Source: an uncultured Acetobacteraceae bacterium
GTDB lineage: Bacteria; Pseudomonadota; Alphaproteobacteria; Acetobacterales; Acetobacteraceae
Direction: 5' to 3'
NCBI GenBank assembly: GCA_903907955.1
Contig: CAIVPZ010000002.1
Location: 1 to 54,795, forward strand
DNA: 54,795 nucleotides
Position numbers and translations under genes: made by a program. The notes under the pieces were generated by a model. That model did not search any database, was not told where the DNA came from, and saw nothing but the letters and a program-made list of their open reading frames with translations. Below are positions 16,074-24,340 of this stretch, in pieces (the stretch's first letter is position 1; each line of letters starts with the position of its first letter).

Positions 16074-16957
16074 CAGCAATATCCTTCCATCTGCGCCAGG
16101 ATGGTGCTGGCGGCATCGACGACTTCGGCGCGCAGGGTGCGGTCCTCGCGCAACGCTTCGGGGTCGTGGCAGGCGACTTTGCTGGCGAGGTCGTGGCGCA
16201 CGCGCTCGATGTCGGCGTCGTCGGTGAGGTTGAGGCGCGGCATGATCTCCAGCAGAGCGCGGACGTTTTCGATCAGGCTGTCGCGGAAGGGGTGGAGGCG
16301 GGTGCCGGCGATGGGGTCGACCTCGAAGGCGCTGAGGCGGTCGACCAGGCGGGTGGTGACCTCGTGGACGCGCTGCCACAGGTCGCGATTGGCGTTCTGC
16401 ACGAGTTCGGCGTTGCGGGCTTCGATTTCGGCGCGGATGCGGGCGACCTGCGCATCGCCGAGCCGTACCCGGAAATCGTCGGGCTGGGCGACCGGCATGA
16501 AGTGGCGGCGCACCGCGAATTTCGCGGCGATCTGTGTGGGTGCCGGATAGTCGCGCGGGTCGAACAGGCCGTTGAGGGCTTTGCGCGCGGTCTCGACGTA
16601 ATCGGGGTAGCTGGCGACGAAGTCGCGCACGGCGCGGCCGAACTTGTCCTCCAGGGTCTGCTGGTGCTGCTGGTAGCCGAGATAGTTGGCGGCGGGGAGG
16701 ATGCGGGTGCCGTCATCGCCCCAGGCCAGGGTGTTGAGGTTGTGGTGGTCGCGCAGCGCGCTGTTGGCGGCGTTGACGGCGGTGAGCAGTTCGCGCGGGA
16801 TCAGGTGCTTGGCGTAGCGGCCCATGGAGCGGTCGGCGCCGTGCTCGGCGGCGACTTTGTCGCTGATGCGGATGTCGTGTTTACGCGCGGACCAGATGGA
16901 GACGGAGAGGTTGACGAGCATCGCACGCTCGCCGAGGGCGATCGGGGTGGTGGTCAT
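16073..16957 (-). CDS. DUF3150 family protein
   Basis: 294 aa, mostly helical. It begins with a segment typical of DUF3150 (LVNLSVSIWSARKHD...KVAAEHG). The family is known from phages and plasmids, has no defined biochemical role, and recurs between MoxR-type ATPases and VWA proteins. It overlaps the VWA gene by 1-4 bp and follows the ATPase gene by 33 bp. By context it may be the adaptor or substrate between ATPase and VWA partner. Confidence 0.8.
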   Translation of the reverse strand: MTTTPIALGERAMLVNLSVSIWSARKHDIRISDKVAAEHGADRSMGRYAKHLIPRELLTAVNAANSALRDHHNLNTLAWGDDGTRILPAANYLGYQQHQQTLEDKFGRAVRDFVASYPDYVETARKALNGLFDPRDYPAPTQIAAKFAVRRHFMPVAQPDDFRVRLGDAQVARIRAEIEARNAELVQNANRDLWQRVHEVTTRLVDRLSAFEVDPIAGTRLHPFRDSLIENVRALLEIMPRLNLTDDADIERVRHDLASKVACHDPEALREDRTLRAEVVDAASTILAQMEGYC

Positions 16958-16990
16958 GATGGGGAGTCCTTGAGGGGAGGACTGGAAGGT

Positions 16991-17968
16991 TCAGGCCAGG
17001 GCGGCGCCGTTGGTGACGGCCCAGCGGGTGAAGGCCGGGTGGTGGGCGAGGCCGGGCAGGCGCGCGGTCGCCGATTTGACCAGCAGCGTGCCGTATTCGC
17101 GGGCGAGGCGGCCGGCGTAGTGGATGACGGACGCGAAGTTCTGGTCGGTGGCGCGGCGGGCGAGGCCGGTGGCGACGGCGCAAAGAGCAGAAGGTTCGTC
17201 GGGGACCGGCGCGGTGGCGGGGTTCAGCAGGATGCCGTCGAGCGAGGGCAGGGAGCGGAACACGCGCAGGAAGCCGGTGAATTCGATGGCGGCGCCGCGA
17301 CCGACGGTGCCTTCGTAGAGCGCGAACTCGATGTCGGCCGGCGGGATGGCGGCGAGGATGTGCGACACCGACGCCCAGGCGCGCGGGGAGGGGAAGGCTT
17401 TCTCCGCCGGCTCGAAGCGGTGCAGCAGGTCGGGGCGCCAGCGCAGGAAGGCGACGACCTCCGGCCGCAGATCGGCCTGGCCCATCGCCCAGCGCGACCA
17501 GTCGTCGAGATCGGGCTCGAAGCTGAGGTGGACGAAGCGGTTGGCCAGGGCGCTCGACATGCGCGAGGTGACGGCGCGGTCGCCTTCGCGGTTGCCGGCG
17601 GCGAACACGGTCCAGCCGTCGGGCAGGCGGTATTCGCCGAGGGCGCGGTCGAGCACCAGCTGGTAGCAGGCGGCCTGGACCAGCGGCGGGGCGGCGTTGA
17701 GTTCGTCGAGGAACAGGATGCCGGTGCCATCGTCGGGCAGGAAGGCGGGGGTGGCCCAGGCAGCCTTGCCGTGCGTGACGGTGGGCAGGCCGCGCAGATC
17801 GACCGGGTCGAGCAGGATGGCGCGGATGTCGATCAGGCGCACGGCCAGCGCCGCCGCGACCTGCGCCACGACCTGGGATTTGCCGACGCCGGGGGCGCCC
17901 CAGAGGAAGGCGGGTTTCTGGATCTTCGCCAGCACCTGCAGCGAGGATGCGACTTCGGACGGTTTCAT
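16991..17968 (-). CDS. MoxR-type AAA+ ATPase
   Basis: 325 aa. Walker A WGAPGVGKSQV, Walker B ILFLDELNAA, and a sensor region VFAAGNREGD followed by SSALANRFVHL are all in place, as in the MoxR/CbbQ/CobS branch. The start at 17968 (MKPSEVASS) is chosen because GGAGG sits 5 bp upstream; an ATG at 17980 is possible. First gene of the operon with DUF3150 and the VWA protein. Expected to form a ring that remodels its VWA partner's target. Confidence 0.87.
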   Translation of the reverse strand: MKPSEVASSLQVLAKIQKPAFLWGAPGVGKSQVVAQVAAALAVRLIDIRAILLDPVDLRGLPTVTHGKAAWATPAFLPDDGTGILFLDELNAAPPLVQAACYQLVLDRALGEYRLPDGWTVFAAGNREGDRAVTSRMSSALANRFVHLSFEPDLDDWSRWAMGQADLRPEVVAFLRWRPDLLHRFEPAEKAFPSPRAWASVSHILAAIPPADIEFALYEGTVGRGAAIEFTGFLRVFRSLPSLDGILLNPATAPVPDEPSALCAVATGLARRATDQNFASVIHYAGRLAREYGTLLVKSATARLPGLAHHPAFTRWAVTNGAALA

Positions 17969-18194
17969 GCGGGCCTCCATGACGGGCCGCCGCGGAGCCT
18001 CTCTCCTTGGCTGGTCGCCCTTCACGGCCCTCGCTTGGCCCTCTCCCTCTCGCAGCTGCTGATGCGACGCGGGACGCTGGCCGGGAAGGCTGTGTTACCG
18101 CCGCCGCCGCCGATGGCGTGGTGGTGGCGACCGCAGCAAAACCGCCGATTTGCGTTTCGGTGAGCCGCGATGGCCCGGACCGCGGCGGAGAAAT

Positions 18195-18219
18195 GGCGGC
18201 CCGCCAGGCACGGGCCGCC
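18195..18219 (-). terminator. hairpin after the 53-aa gene
   Basis: A perfect 9-bp stem (GGCGGCCCG / CGGGCCGCC, 7-nt loop) followed on the minus strand by ATTTCTCC lies 15 bp past the stop of the 53-aa gene. It would separate that gene from the MoxR operon. The remaining bases between 17969 and 18233 show no gene. Confidence 0.55.
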
Positions 18220-18233
18220 GAGGCGGCGGGGGG

Positions 18234-18395
18234 TTAATCCCCGCCGGCCGTCGCGTATGCGCGGTCAAGCTCGGCCTGACGCGCGAGCGCCTGTTCGAGT
18301 TCGGCCTTGATCGTGGCGCGCTCCTGCGGCGAGGCGAGGTAGCAGCCGGCGAGTTCGGCGCGCAGGTGCTGGATGTGGTCGTAGAGAGCGATCAT
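18234..18395 (-). CDS. 53-aa small helical protein
   Basis: A short reading frame starting MIALYDHIQHLRAE and ending AYATAGGD, amphipathic and helical throughout. The ATG at 18395 has a strong GGAGGA 5 bp upstream, and a hairpin follows the stop, so it is probably expressed on its own. No family is recognised. Position at the head of the backbone operons suggests a small regulatory or accessory protein. Confidence 0.6.
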   Translation of the reverse strand: MIALYDHIQHLRAELAGCYLASPQERATIKAELEQALARQAELDRAYATAGGD

Positions 18396-18432
18396 CTGTT
18401 CCTCCGTCGTGTTGAAGACGGAGGCTGCCGGT

Positions 18433-18598
18433 CATGCCGGGCCGGACCGGATCAGGGACGCCGCAGGCGCCGCGAAGCGGGGCGCGGGGGTGCCGATTTT
18501 GTCTGCCGTCATGCAACGTGACTCGCGCGCCCCGCGCGCTCCTTCGGCAGGCAAAATTGGGGGCACCGCGCCTCCTTGAGCCGGTCTGGCCCGGCATG
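18433..18598. repeat. large imperfect inverted repeat upstream of the 53-aa gene
   Basis: Outer arms CATGCCGGGCCGGACCGG (18433-18450) and its partner at 18581-18598 match at 17 of 18 positions. Inner arms at 18489-18508 and 18545-18567 are also complementary with gaps (GGTGCC..ATTTTG.CTGCCG). The 166-bp element sits in a 495-bp gap (18396-18890) with no convincing gene. It resembles a MITE or a structured leader; no target duplication was recognised. Confidence 0.5.
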
Positions 18599-18890
18599 GC
18601 AGGCTGGGAGGTCTGCGGGAGACAACTTTGGGGACAGGGGGCCGACGCCGGGACGGCATCTGCCTTCAGGGGCCGGGAACATAGGCCGCACCTCCGCGTC
18701 AGCGATCGACACCCGAAGGGCCGAAACCCGCGTTCTTGCGGGGTTCGGGGCGCAGCCTGAGAGCGCGGCCGGCCCCTTGGCCGGAGACGCCCATATAGCC
18801 CGACCCGCCGGCGTGATAGGTGTTTTGCACGGCACCGGGCGGTCCGGCCGCCAGCACGTTTTCTTCGACCGACACCGAGACCCTGAACGC

Positions 18891-19481
18891 ATGCGCCACG
18901 CCCGCCCGACGTTGCCCGCCCTGACGGTCAACCGCCAGTTCATGTCAGAGTTCGTTGCTGCGGAGGCGCCTTGCCTTGGCCTTGGGCTGGTCGAAGTGGA
19001 AGGCAGTCAGTGCGCGCTGGTCGCGCTGCACCTGAACCAGACGCTCCCGCCCGAGGTTTCAGCCGCGGGCTTTGCTTTCGGCCACGCGCTGTTCGGCGGC
19101 AGTGGTTGGGAAGTGGTCCATTTCGCCTTCGAGTTCTATGGCTTCGCGACCTACAACGTGCTGATCAACCCGAGCGATCCCGTGGCGCGATTGGTCCTGA
19201 ACACGATGGTCGAGACCGGCGACTACTTCTTCTTCGCGCTCACCGGGAATCACAGGGTGACGGCATTCCGCTCGGCGATTGCGAAGGACAATCTTGCCGG
19301 GCTCAAGGCCAATATGGCCCGCCTCCAGGGCTCGACCACCAGCGACGCCCAATACCGCCAGGCGGCATCCCAGTTCGAGAAGCGGCCGGTGCCACCTGGA
19401 ACCCTGCTGACCTGGGTTTGCCGGGAGGACACCGGCTATCTCGATCTGGCACAGGACCCGCTGGTGTTGAGTCCGGCGTGA
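18891..19481 (+). CDS. hypothetical protein, 196 aa
   Basis: Not recognised. The product is rich in Phe/Leu/Val with an apparently globular core (GFAFGHALFGGSGWEVVHFAFEF split over two strands, then VETGDYFFFAL) and a soluble C-terminal helix pair. No signal peptide, TM or known motif is visible. The start is uncertain: ATG 18891 is used, ATG 18942 is possible and neither has a clear ribosome site. It converges on the 75-aa gene with 26 bp between stops. Confidence 0.5.
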   Translation: MRHARPTLPALTVNRQFMSEFVAAEAPCLGLGLVEVEGSQCALVALHLNQTLPPEVSAAGFAFGHALFGGSGWEVVHFAFEFYGFATYNVLINPSDPVARLVLNTMVETGDYFFFALTGNHRVTAFRSAIAKDNLAGLKANMARLQGSTTSDAQYRQAASQFEKRPVPPGTLLTWVCREDTGYLDLAQDPLVLSPA

Positions 19482-19507
19482 GTGAGCGCCGGAAGAAGAC
19501 GTGAAAC

Positions 19508-19735
19508 TCAGTCTTCCAGCCAATGGGTGGCCCTGACGCCAAACCGCCGTGCCAGCCGCTTGATGTCGTCGATGCCATAGGCATTGAGCGACGGGCGCCG
19601 CCTTCCTGCCGCTTCGGCGGCGTCGCAAGCTGCGTTCCAGGCTTTTCCCCGATCCCGGCGCAACGCGCGCAGTGCTTCACGCAGCAGGGATCTTTCCTCG
19701 TCGCTCAATCCTTCTATGATCTCTGGCTTACCCAA
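19508..19735 (-). CDS. hypothetical protein, 75 aa
   Basis: A small charged helical protein (KPEIIEGLSDEERSLLREAL...) with a possible helix-turn-helix-like C-terminus (LNAYGIDDIKRLARRFGV). TTG start with AAGGAC upstream. No family recognised. It is divergent from mucR with 95 bp between the starts and could be a local regulator. Confidence 0.55.
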   Translation of the reverse strand: MGKPEIIEGLSDEERSLLREALRALRRDRGKAWNAACDAAEAAGRRRPSLNAYGIDDIKRLARRFGVRATHWLED

Positions 19736-19830
19736 GAGGTCGTCCTTCAGATCAATCGTGTTCGCTTCTCGACTTGGGGCGGCGGGCCGGCCAAGGTCAC
19801 GGCCGAAGCATCATCTTCGAAAGGATACCG

Positions 19831-20301
19831 ATGAGCGAGACGTCTGAGGCAAGTGAATTGCTTCGGCTGACGGCCCAGATCGTGGCCGCGCAGGTGGCGC
19901 ACAACCCGGTCGCGCCGGATGCGCTGCCGGAGTTGATCCGCAGCGTGCATGCCTCGCTCGCCGGCGCGGGCAAGCCGGCGGAAGTCGCGGAACGGCCGCA
20001 GCCGGCGGTGCCACCGAAAAAGTCGGTCTTCCCGGATTTCATCATCTGCCTGGAGGACGGCAAGAAGCTGAAGATGCTGAAGCGGCATCTGCAGACCCGC
20101 TACGGCATGACTTCCGAGCAGTACCGCGAGAGGTGGGGCCTGCCGCACGACTACCCGATGGTGGCACCCAACTATGCTGAGCGCCGCTCCGTCCTCGCCA
20201 AAGAGATCGGCCTCGGCCGCAAGCCAGTCGCCGCAGCGCCGGCCCCTGTGCCGACGCCGCGAAAGGCCGGTCGCCCGCGCAAGACCGCGGTGGCCGCGTA
20301 A
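19831..20301 (+). CDS. MucR/Ros-family zinc-finger transcriptional regulator
   Basis: 156 aa. The family core is clear: PDFIICLEDGKKLKMLKRHL at residues about 70-89 and MTSEQYRERWGLPHDYPMVAPNYAERRS after it. Ros/MucR proteins bind AT-rich promoters and regulate exopolysaccharide, virulence and cell-cycle genes in Alphaproteobacteria; plasmid copies often silence foreign DNA. A Gly/Pro/Lys-rich tail ends in an AT-hook-like PRKAGRPRK. The ATG at 19831 has AAAGGA 5 bp upstream. This gene is the best taxonomic marker in the window. Confidence 0.92.
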   Translation: MSETSEASELLRLTAQIVAAQVAHNPVAPDALPELIRSVHASLAGAGKPAEVAERPQPAVPPKKSVFPDFIICLEDGKKLKMLKRHLQTRYGMTSEQYRERWGLPHDYPMVAPNYAERRSVLAKEIGLGRKPVAAAPAPVPTPRKAGRPRKTAVAA

Positions 20302-20449
20302 TTCCAGACCAACAGGGCAGGGGACGAACCCACCAATTGGGGAATTCATGAAGTTCGCAATTCATGCATTTCGTGGGCATGACCGGCAGCAAGGCCGCGG
20401 TCAGGTTTCGCTCCCGGCACGCCACCACACCGCCCGCGGAAGTGCGGCC

Positions 20450-20620
20450 ATGAGGGAGGGCGATGCAGCTCCGGCGAATTGCCACCGGGGCACCACGCTC
20501 GATGCTTTCCTCGCCGAAGAGGGCATCGATGACGCGGCAAAGGCGGAGGCAAGCGCGCGCGTGGTTGCCTGGCGGCTCGGCCGGGAGCCATCCTGTCGTC
20601 CGATGAATGAGGATCCTTGA
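20450..20620 (+). CDS. 56-aa leader ORF resembling the N-terminus of an XRE-type antitoxin
   Basis: A 56-aa frame whose middle (TTLDAFLAEEGIDDAAKAEASARVVAWRL) looks like the opening helix pair of XRE-family antitoxins, but the helix-turn-helix that should follow is missing. The stop overlaps the start of the fused DUF1778-GNAT gene (TGATG), so the two may be translationally coupled. It may be a truncated relic retained as a leader. Start chosen at ATG 20450; uncertain. Confidence 0.4.
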   Translation: MREGDAAPANCHRGTTLDAFLAEEGIDDAAKAEASARVVAWRLGREPSCRPMNEDP

Positions 20621-21384
20621 TGACGGATGCGTCGCCCATGCTGAACGTGCGTGTAAGTTCGAGCGAACTGGATATCCTGGCGTTCGCGGCCGGGCAGGCG
20701 GGTACCAGTCCGGACGACTACGTTCGGCGCAAGGCGATTGAGGCGGCGGAGATCGACGTTCTCGAATATCGCCTCGTGACGATTCCCGCGGCGGACTGGG
20801 AGAACTTCGCGGCCTGGGTCAACAGCCCGGTGAAATATGTTCCTGCGCTTGCGCAAACCTATGACAGGCGGTCCCGCACAGCAGAACCACCATCGCCGCG
20901 GCCATTGGCCGCCGCTGACGACAGGTATGCGTTCGACTGCGGGCGCGACTCCCTGAACCAGTGGTTCTGGCGCCATGCCTGGGAAAATCAGGAAGCCCGC
21001 GTGTCGGGAACGCACGTCATCTGCGACACGGCGACGGGCGAGGTCATCGGTTATGTGGCGCTGGCCGCCTCGCAAATCGAGCGGGCGCGCCTTCCGGAAC
21101 CGGAGCCTTCCGACAGGCCAGATCCCGTTCCGGCACTGGTGCTCGGCCAGTTGGCCGTCGACCGGCGGTATCAGCGCAAGGGCTATGGCCGCTCGCTTGC
21201 GCTGTTTGCCATGATGGCAGCCGTCCGCTTTGCGGAAGATATAGGCTGCTTCTGCATGTTCACGCATCCGCTCGACGACGGCGTGCGTGTTTTCTTTTCC
21301 CATCTTGGCTTTGAGACTCTGCCTTACGATCCAAGACGCTGCATGGCCGTTCGTATCGGTGATTTGCGGCAGAGCGGATTCTAG
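20620..21384 (+). CDS. fusion of DUF1778 antitoxin (TacA-like) and GNAT toxin (TacT-like)
   Basis: 254 aa. Residues about 7-80 match DUF1778 antitoxins: a ribbon-helix-helix start (LNVRVSSSELDILAFAAGQA, then SPDDYVRRKAIEAA) and the toxin-binding tail (ADWENFAAWVNSP). A Pro-rich linker leads to a GNAT domain (residues about 95-250) of the TacT type, with FDCGRDSLNQWF, GQLAVDRRYQRKGYGRSLA (acetyl-CoA loop) and FFSHLGFE. TacT toxins acetylate charged tRNAs, and normally toxin and antitoxin are two genes. The usual catalytic Tyr of the FYxxxGF motif appears to be Phe here. ATG 20620 has GAGGAT upstream. Confidence 0.8.
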   Translation: MTDASPMLNVRVSSSELDILAFAAGQAGTSPDDYVRRKAIEAAEIDVLEYRLVTIPAADWENFAAWVNSPVKYVPALAQTYDRRSRTAEPPSPRPLAAADDRYAFDCGRDSLNQWFWRHAWENQEARVSGTHVICDTATGEVIGYVALAASQIERARLPEPEPSDRPDPVPALVLGQLAVDRRYQRKGYGRSLALFAMMAAVRFAEDIGCFCMFTHPLDDGVRVFFSHLGFETLPYDPRRCMAVRIGDLRQSGF

Positions 21385-21441
21385 CCGGTCTCATCAAAGA
21401 AACGATACGGGGTTACATTGGCGCACGATTCAGTGTAAGTT

Positions 21442-21463
21442 GCAGCCTACTCACTTAGGCTGC
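21442..21463. terminator. hairpin between convergent GNAT fusion and zorD
   Basis: Perfect stem GCAGCCTA / TAGGCTGC with a 6-nt loop, 10 bp past the zorD stop and 58 bp past the GNAT stop. Neither side has a long T-run, so it may act as a weak bidirectional terminator. Confidence 0.45.
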
Positions 21464-21472
21464 GCGGGTGCC

Positions 21473-24340
21473 TTACGCCAGCGTGGCGCTCAGCAAGTAC
21501 TCGTACTCTGCCTCAGTTGCTGCTGGCGGACATAGTGCTTCCATCATCAACTGCCGCTTGCGTTCCAGCAGTGCCTGAAGGTTCTGATCAAACGATCGCC
21601 GCCCATCCGGCAGCACCGCCAGCGGAATGTGGATGGTCACTGGCCGGGTCTGTCCGATACGTACCACCCGACCCGTGCATTGATCCTCGACGGCCGGGTT
21701 CCACCAACGGCTCAAATGGATCACGTGGTTAGCACGTGTCAGCGTGAGCCCCACGCCACCTGCCCGTGGCGACAAGATCATCACATCGAACCCATCCGGC
21801 GCTTGCTGGAACCGGTCCACTTTTGACTGGCGCGCCCCGCCGGCCACCTGGCCGTTGATGACCATCGGCGCAACTGTGAGCCGATATCGTCGCTGGATCA
21901 TGCCGACCATGCGGGCTTGCAGATCGAGGTCATCGACAAACACCAGCGCCCGCTCACCGCGGCGCTGAATCTCGTCCAACGCCTCCATCGCCACTTTCAT
22001 GCGGGCCGAGGCGGCAATGAAGCTTGCATCCGATCCATTCCCGACCTCGCCAGGATGCAGGCTTACCGCGCGCAACCGCTGCAAAGCTGCCAGCACGGCT
22101 CCACCACTCGCGCCACCATCACGAACACTCTTGATCGTCTCCTCATAGGCATCGAGCTGTGCCGGCGGCATTGGAGCCTCGCGCAGTACCTCATTGTGCG
22201 TTGGCAAATCCGGCAACCGGTCTTCTTTCAATCGCCGCAGGAGTAGAGGTGGGCGTCCACCGATCGGTCGGTCCAGGATGCGCTTCAGTTTAGATAGTGC
22301 CTGAACGTCTCCGCTTCGCTCATATTGGTTACTAAACGACTTGAGATCGTCCAGGTAGGCGGGGTGCACGGTGTCGACGATGCACCAGAGATCCGCAAGC
22401 CGGTTCTCGACCGGCGTGCCGGTCAAGGCGATCCGGAAGTCGGCATTCATCGCCTTGGCGGCATCCGTAATCCGAACGCCGGGCGTCTTGATCTTCTGCG
22501 CCTCGTCGAAAAGCATTGCGACGAACCGAACCTGCCCAAAATCCCTGTCGTAGTCTCGCAACGTCTCGTACGTTGTCAGCACCCAGTCTGCCGCTTGGAT
22601 CGCTGTGATATCCAGCGCTGGGCGATCTTCCCCCGTTGCGCGACGCAGTGCAGCCAGACCACGTCCGTAGGCCAGCGTGCAGACCCCAAGGCCCGGCGCC
22701 GTCAGATGGCGGTCATGTTCGGAACGCCAGTTCTCCAGCAAGCCTGTCGGCGCCACGATCAACACTGGCCCTCGCGGCACCGTGCCGGCTTGTATCCCCC
22801 CACGCAGCCAAGCGAGAAAGGTCAGCCCCTGCAGGGTCTTTCCCAACCCCATGTCATCAGCAAGCAGCACGCCGGGCCGGCCGGTCGTCCAGGCTTTCTG
22901 GAGCCATTCGATCCCTTCGAGCTGGTGGGGCTTCAACACGGTCGTGACCACCTGTGGCACCCCCAGGGCCGGTGCAGCGCGCGGCGTGAACGACGCCTGG
23001 ACATCGACCGCCTCCTCATTCGGTCGGATCACCAGCACTTCGGGCGCAGGCCGCTCCCCAGCGGATTCGCGGCACGGCGTGCGTGAAGTTTCCAAGCGTT
23101 GCAGCGCTTCGAGCGTCTCGGACGAGGCAGGGATCTGCACTGTCCCGCCATCCCCCTCATGCGGTACCCAAGGCGCGCCGACCGCGATGGCAGCTTCGAC
23201 CCGAGCGCGCAAATCATCGGCCTGAGTGTCATCAAGCGGAATACGCCGGTCGCCAACGACCAGACCTGCCGCCGCCGTCCGACGCGGTCCTCCGGAGGCC
23301 GGACCACCCTCGGGACCGAACCACTCGGTTGTGTCCAGCGCGATCCATGGCAGGACCCGAGGCTGCCATAGACCGAGCCCTAACACCCGATCCGAGTATG
23401 CCTTTGTCTCTCGGAAAAGCTCCTCCACGACGGTGATATCAACGTCCTCGCCGAGCGCCTGGCGCAGGAACGCGCGCGGGGACGCCAGCAGGGCGCGTTT
23501 CGTCGCTGCCGGTGCCGACTGGACGCGCCGCACCTCCGCCAGCGCCTGCCGCAATGGAGGCGAAAGGACGAGGAAGCAGCCGCGATTGAGCGTATAGACC
23601 GACCGCGCTGTATGGAACCGGTTGAATTGGTCCTCACCGAATGCAGCCTGCTGATCCGCAGCCAGTAACGGTGCATTGGAATTGGTGCCTGCTCGATGCA
23701 GGATGGGCACCAACAGCGCGCCCTCGCCCTCTCCCTTCAGGTCCAGAGAGAACGCGTCTGCTGTGGCGATCGTCATCGTGCCAAGAAGGCCTGGTGCGTC
23801 TGCTGCTCCGCTCGCCTGGGCCGCGGGCAACAAATCTCGCAACGCGGCTATGGCCGAAAGACGGCCAGCCAGATCGTCGTCGGGCACGGCAGCAAGCGCG
23901 TCCACTGCCTCCGCAATTGCGAATAGCACGTCGGGGAGCCGGTGCCAGCGTCCTCCGATCTGCAGCCACGCTCCCACCCGCTGCGCGCCCACCACTCGCT
24001 GGCCGTTCGGACGCTTCCATTCCAGCACGGCCCGGAACTCCGGCCGCGTGATGATCCCGGTAGTTCGGATCTCAGCCACGGCCTCGGCGACCGGCGGTAA
24101 CCCCAGCGCATCTGCCTCGCGTGCCGAAAGGTCAGCGATGGCCCGATGCTCCACAAGAACCACATCTGCTTCAGCGATGGCATTCTCGGCGGCGATCAGA
24201 CGTTGCATCACATCAACACCAGGTATGGCGGCTACGGGTGCCTCGATGGCCCACAGGTCGGCAAGTAGGAAGCCAGCGCCGGTGCGGAGCCGCAACTCCG
24301 TTGCCTGCGGCGTGACATCAAAATGAAAATGTTGTGTCAT
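21473..24340 (-). CDS. zorD: Zorya type I ZorD: SNF2-family helicase/nuclease-associated effector
   Basis: 955 aa. The N-terminal 480 residues are ZorD-specific, followed by a SNF2 ATPase: DDMGLGKT near residue 495, DEAQ box (MLFDEAQKIK), ALTGTPVENRL, and the second lobe AGGVGLTLTRANHVIHLSRWW with VVRIGQTRPV. ZorD acts on phage DNA in the cytoplasm once the ZorAB motor senses infection. ATG 24340 overlaps the zorC stop (ATGA); an in-frame ATG at 24352 is possible. Last gene of zorABCD. Somewhat shorter than the E. coli protein. Confidence 0.9.
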   Translation of the reverse strand: MTQHFHFDVTPQATELRLRTGAGFLLADLWAIEAPVAAIPGVDVMQRLIAAENAIAEADVVLVEHRAIADLSAREADALGLPPVAEAVAEIRTTGIITRPEFRAVLEWKRPNGQRVVGAQRVGAWLQIGGRWHRLPDVLFAIAEAVDALAAVPDDDLAGRLSAIAALRDLLPAAQASGAADAPGLLGTMTIATADAFSLDLKGEGEGALLVPILHRAGTNSNAPLLAADQQAAFGEDQFNRFHTARSVYTLNRGCFLVLSPPLRQALAEVRRVQSAPAATKRALLASPRAFLRQALGEDVDITVVEELFRETKAYSDRVLGLGLWQPRVLPWIALDTTEWFGPEGGPASGGPRRTAAAGLVVGDRRIPLDDTQADDLRARVEAAIAVGAPWVPHEGDGGTVQIPASSETLEALQRLETSRTPCRESAGERPAPEVLVIRPNEEAVDVQASFTPRAAPALGVPQVVTTVLKPHQLEGIEWLQKAWTTGRPGVLLADDMGLGKTLQGLTFLAWLRGGIQAGTVPRGPVLIVAPTGLLENWRSEHDRHLTAPGLGVCTLAYGRGLAALRRATGEDRPALDITAIQAADWVLTTYETLRDYDRDFGQVRFVAMLFDEAQKIKTPGVRITDAAKAMNADFRIALTGTPVENRLADLWCIVDTVHPAYLDDLKSFSNQYERSGDVQALSKLKRILDRPIGGRPPLLLRRLKEDRLPDLPTHNEVLREAPMPPAQLDAYEETIKSVRDGGASGGAVLAALQRLRAVSLHPGEVGNGSDASFIAASARMKVAMEALDEIQRRGERALVFVDDLDLQARMVGMIQRRYRLTVAPMVINGQVAGGARQSKVDRFQQAPDGFDVMILSPRAGGVGLTLTRANHVIHLSRWWNPAVEDQCTGRVVRIGQTRPVTIHIPLAVLPDGRRSFDQNLQALLERKRQLMMEALCPPAATEAEYEYLLSATLA

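Noticed and set aside
14841-16550. 569-codon plus-strand open frame over the VWA gene
   Set aside because: Gly/Ala-rich shadow of the VWA and DUF3150 genes.
18699-18899. 66-codon minus-strand frame (RVSVSVEENVLAAGPPG...)
   Set aside because: Looks protein-like but has no ribosome site, family or conserved context, and overlaps the start region of the 196-aa gene.
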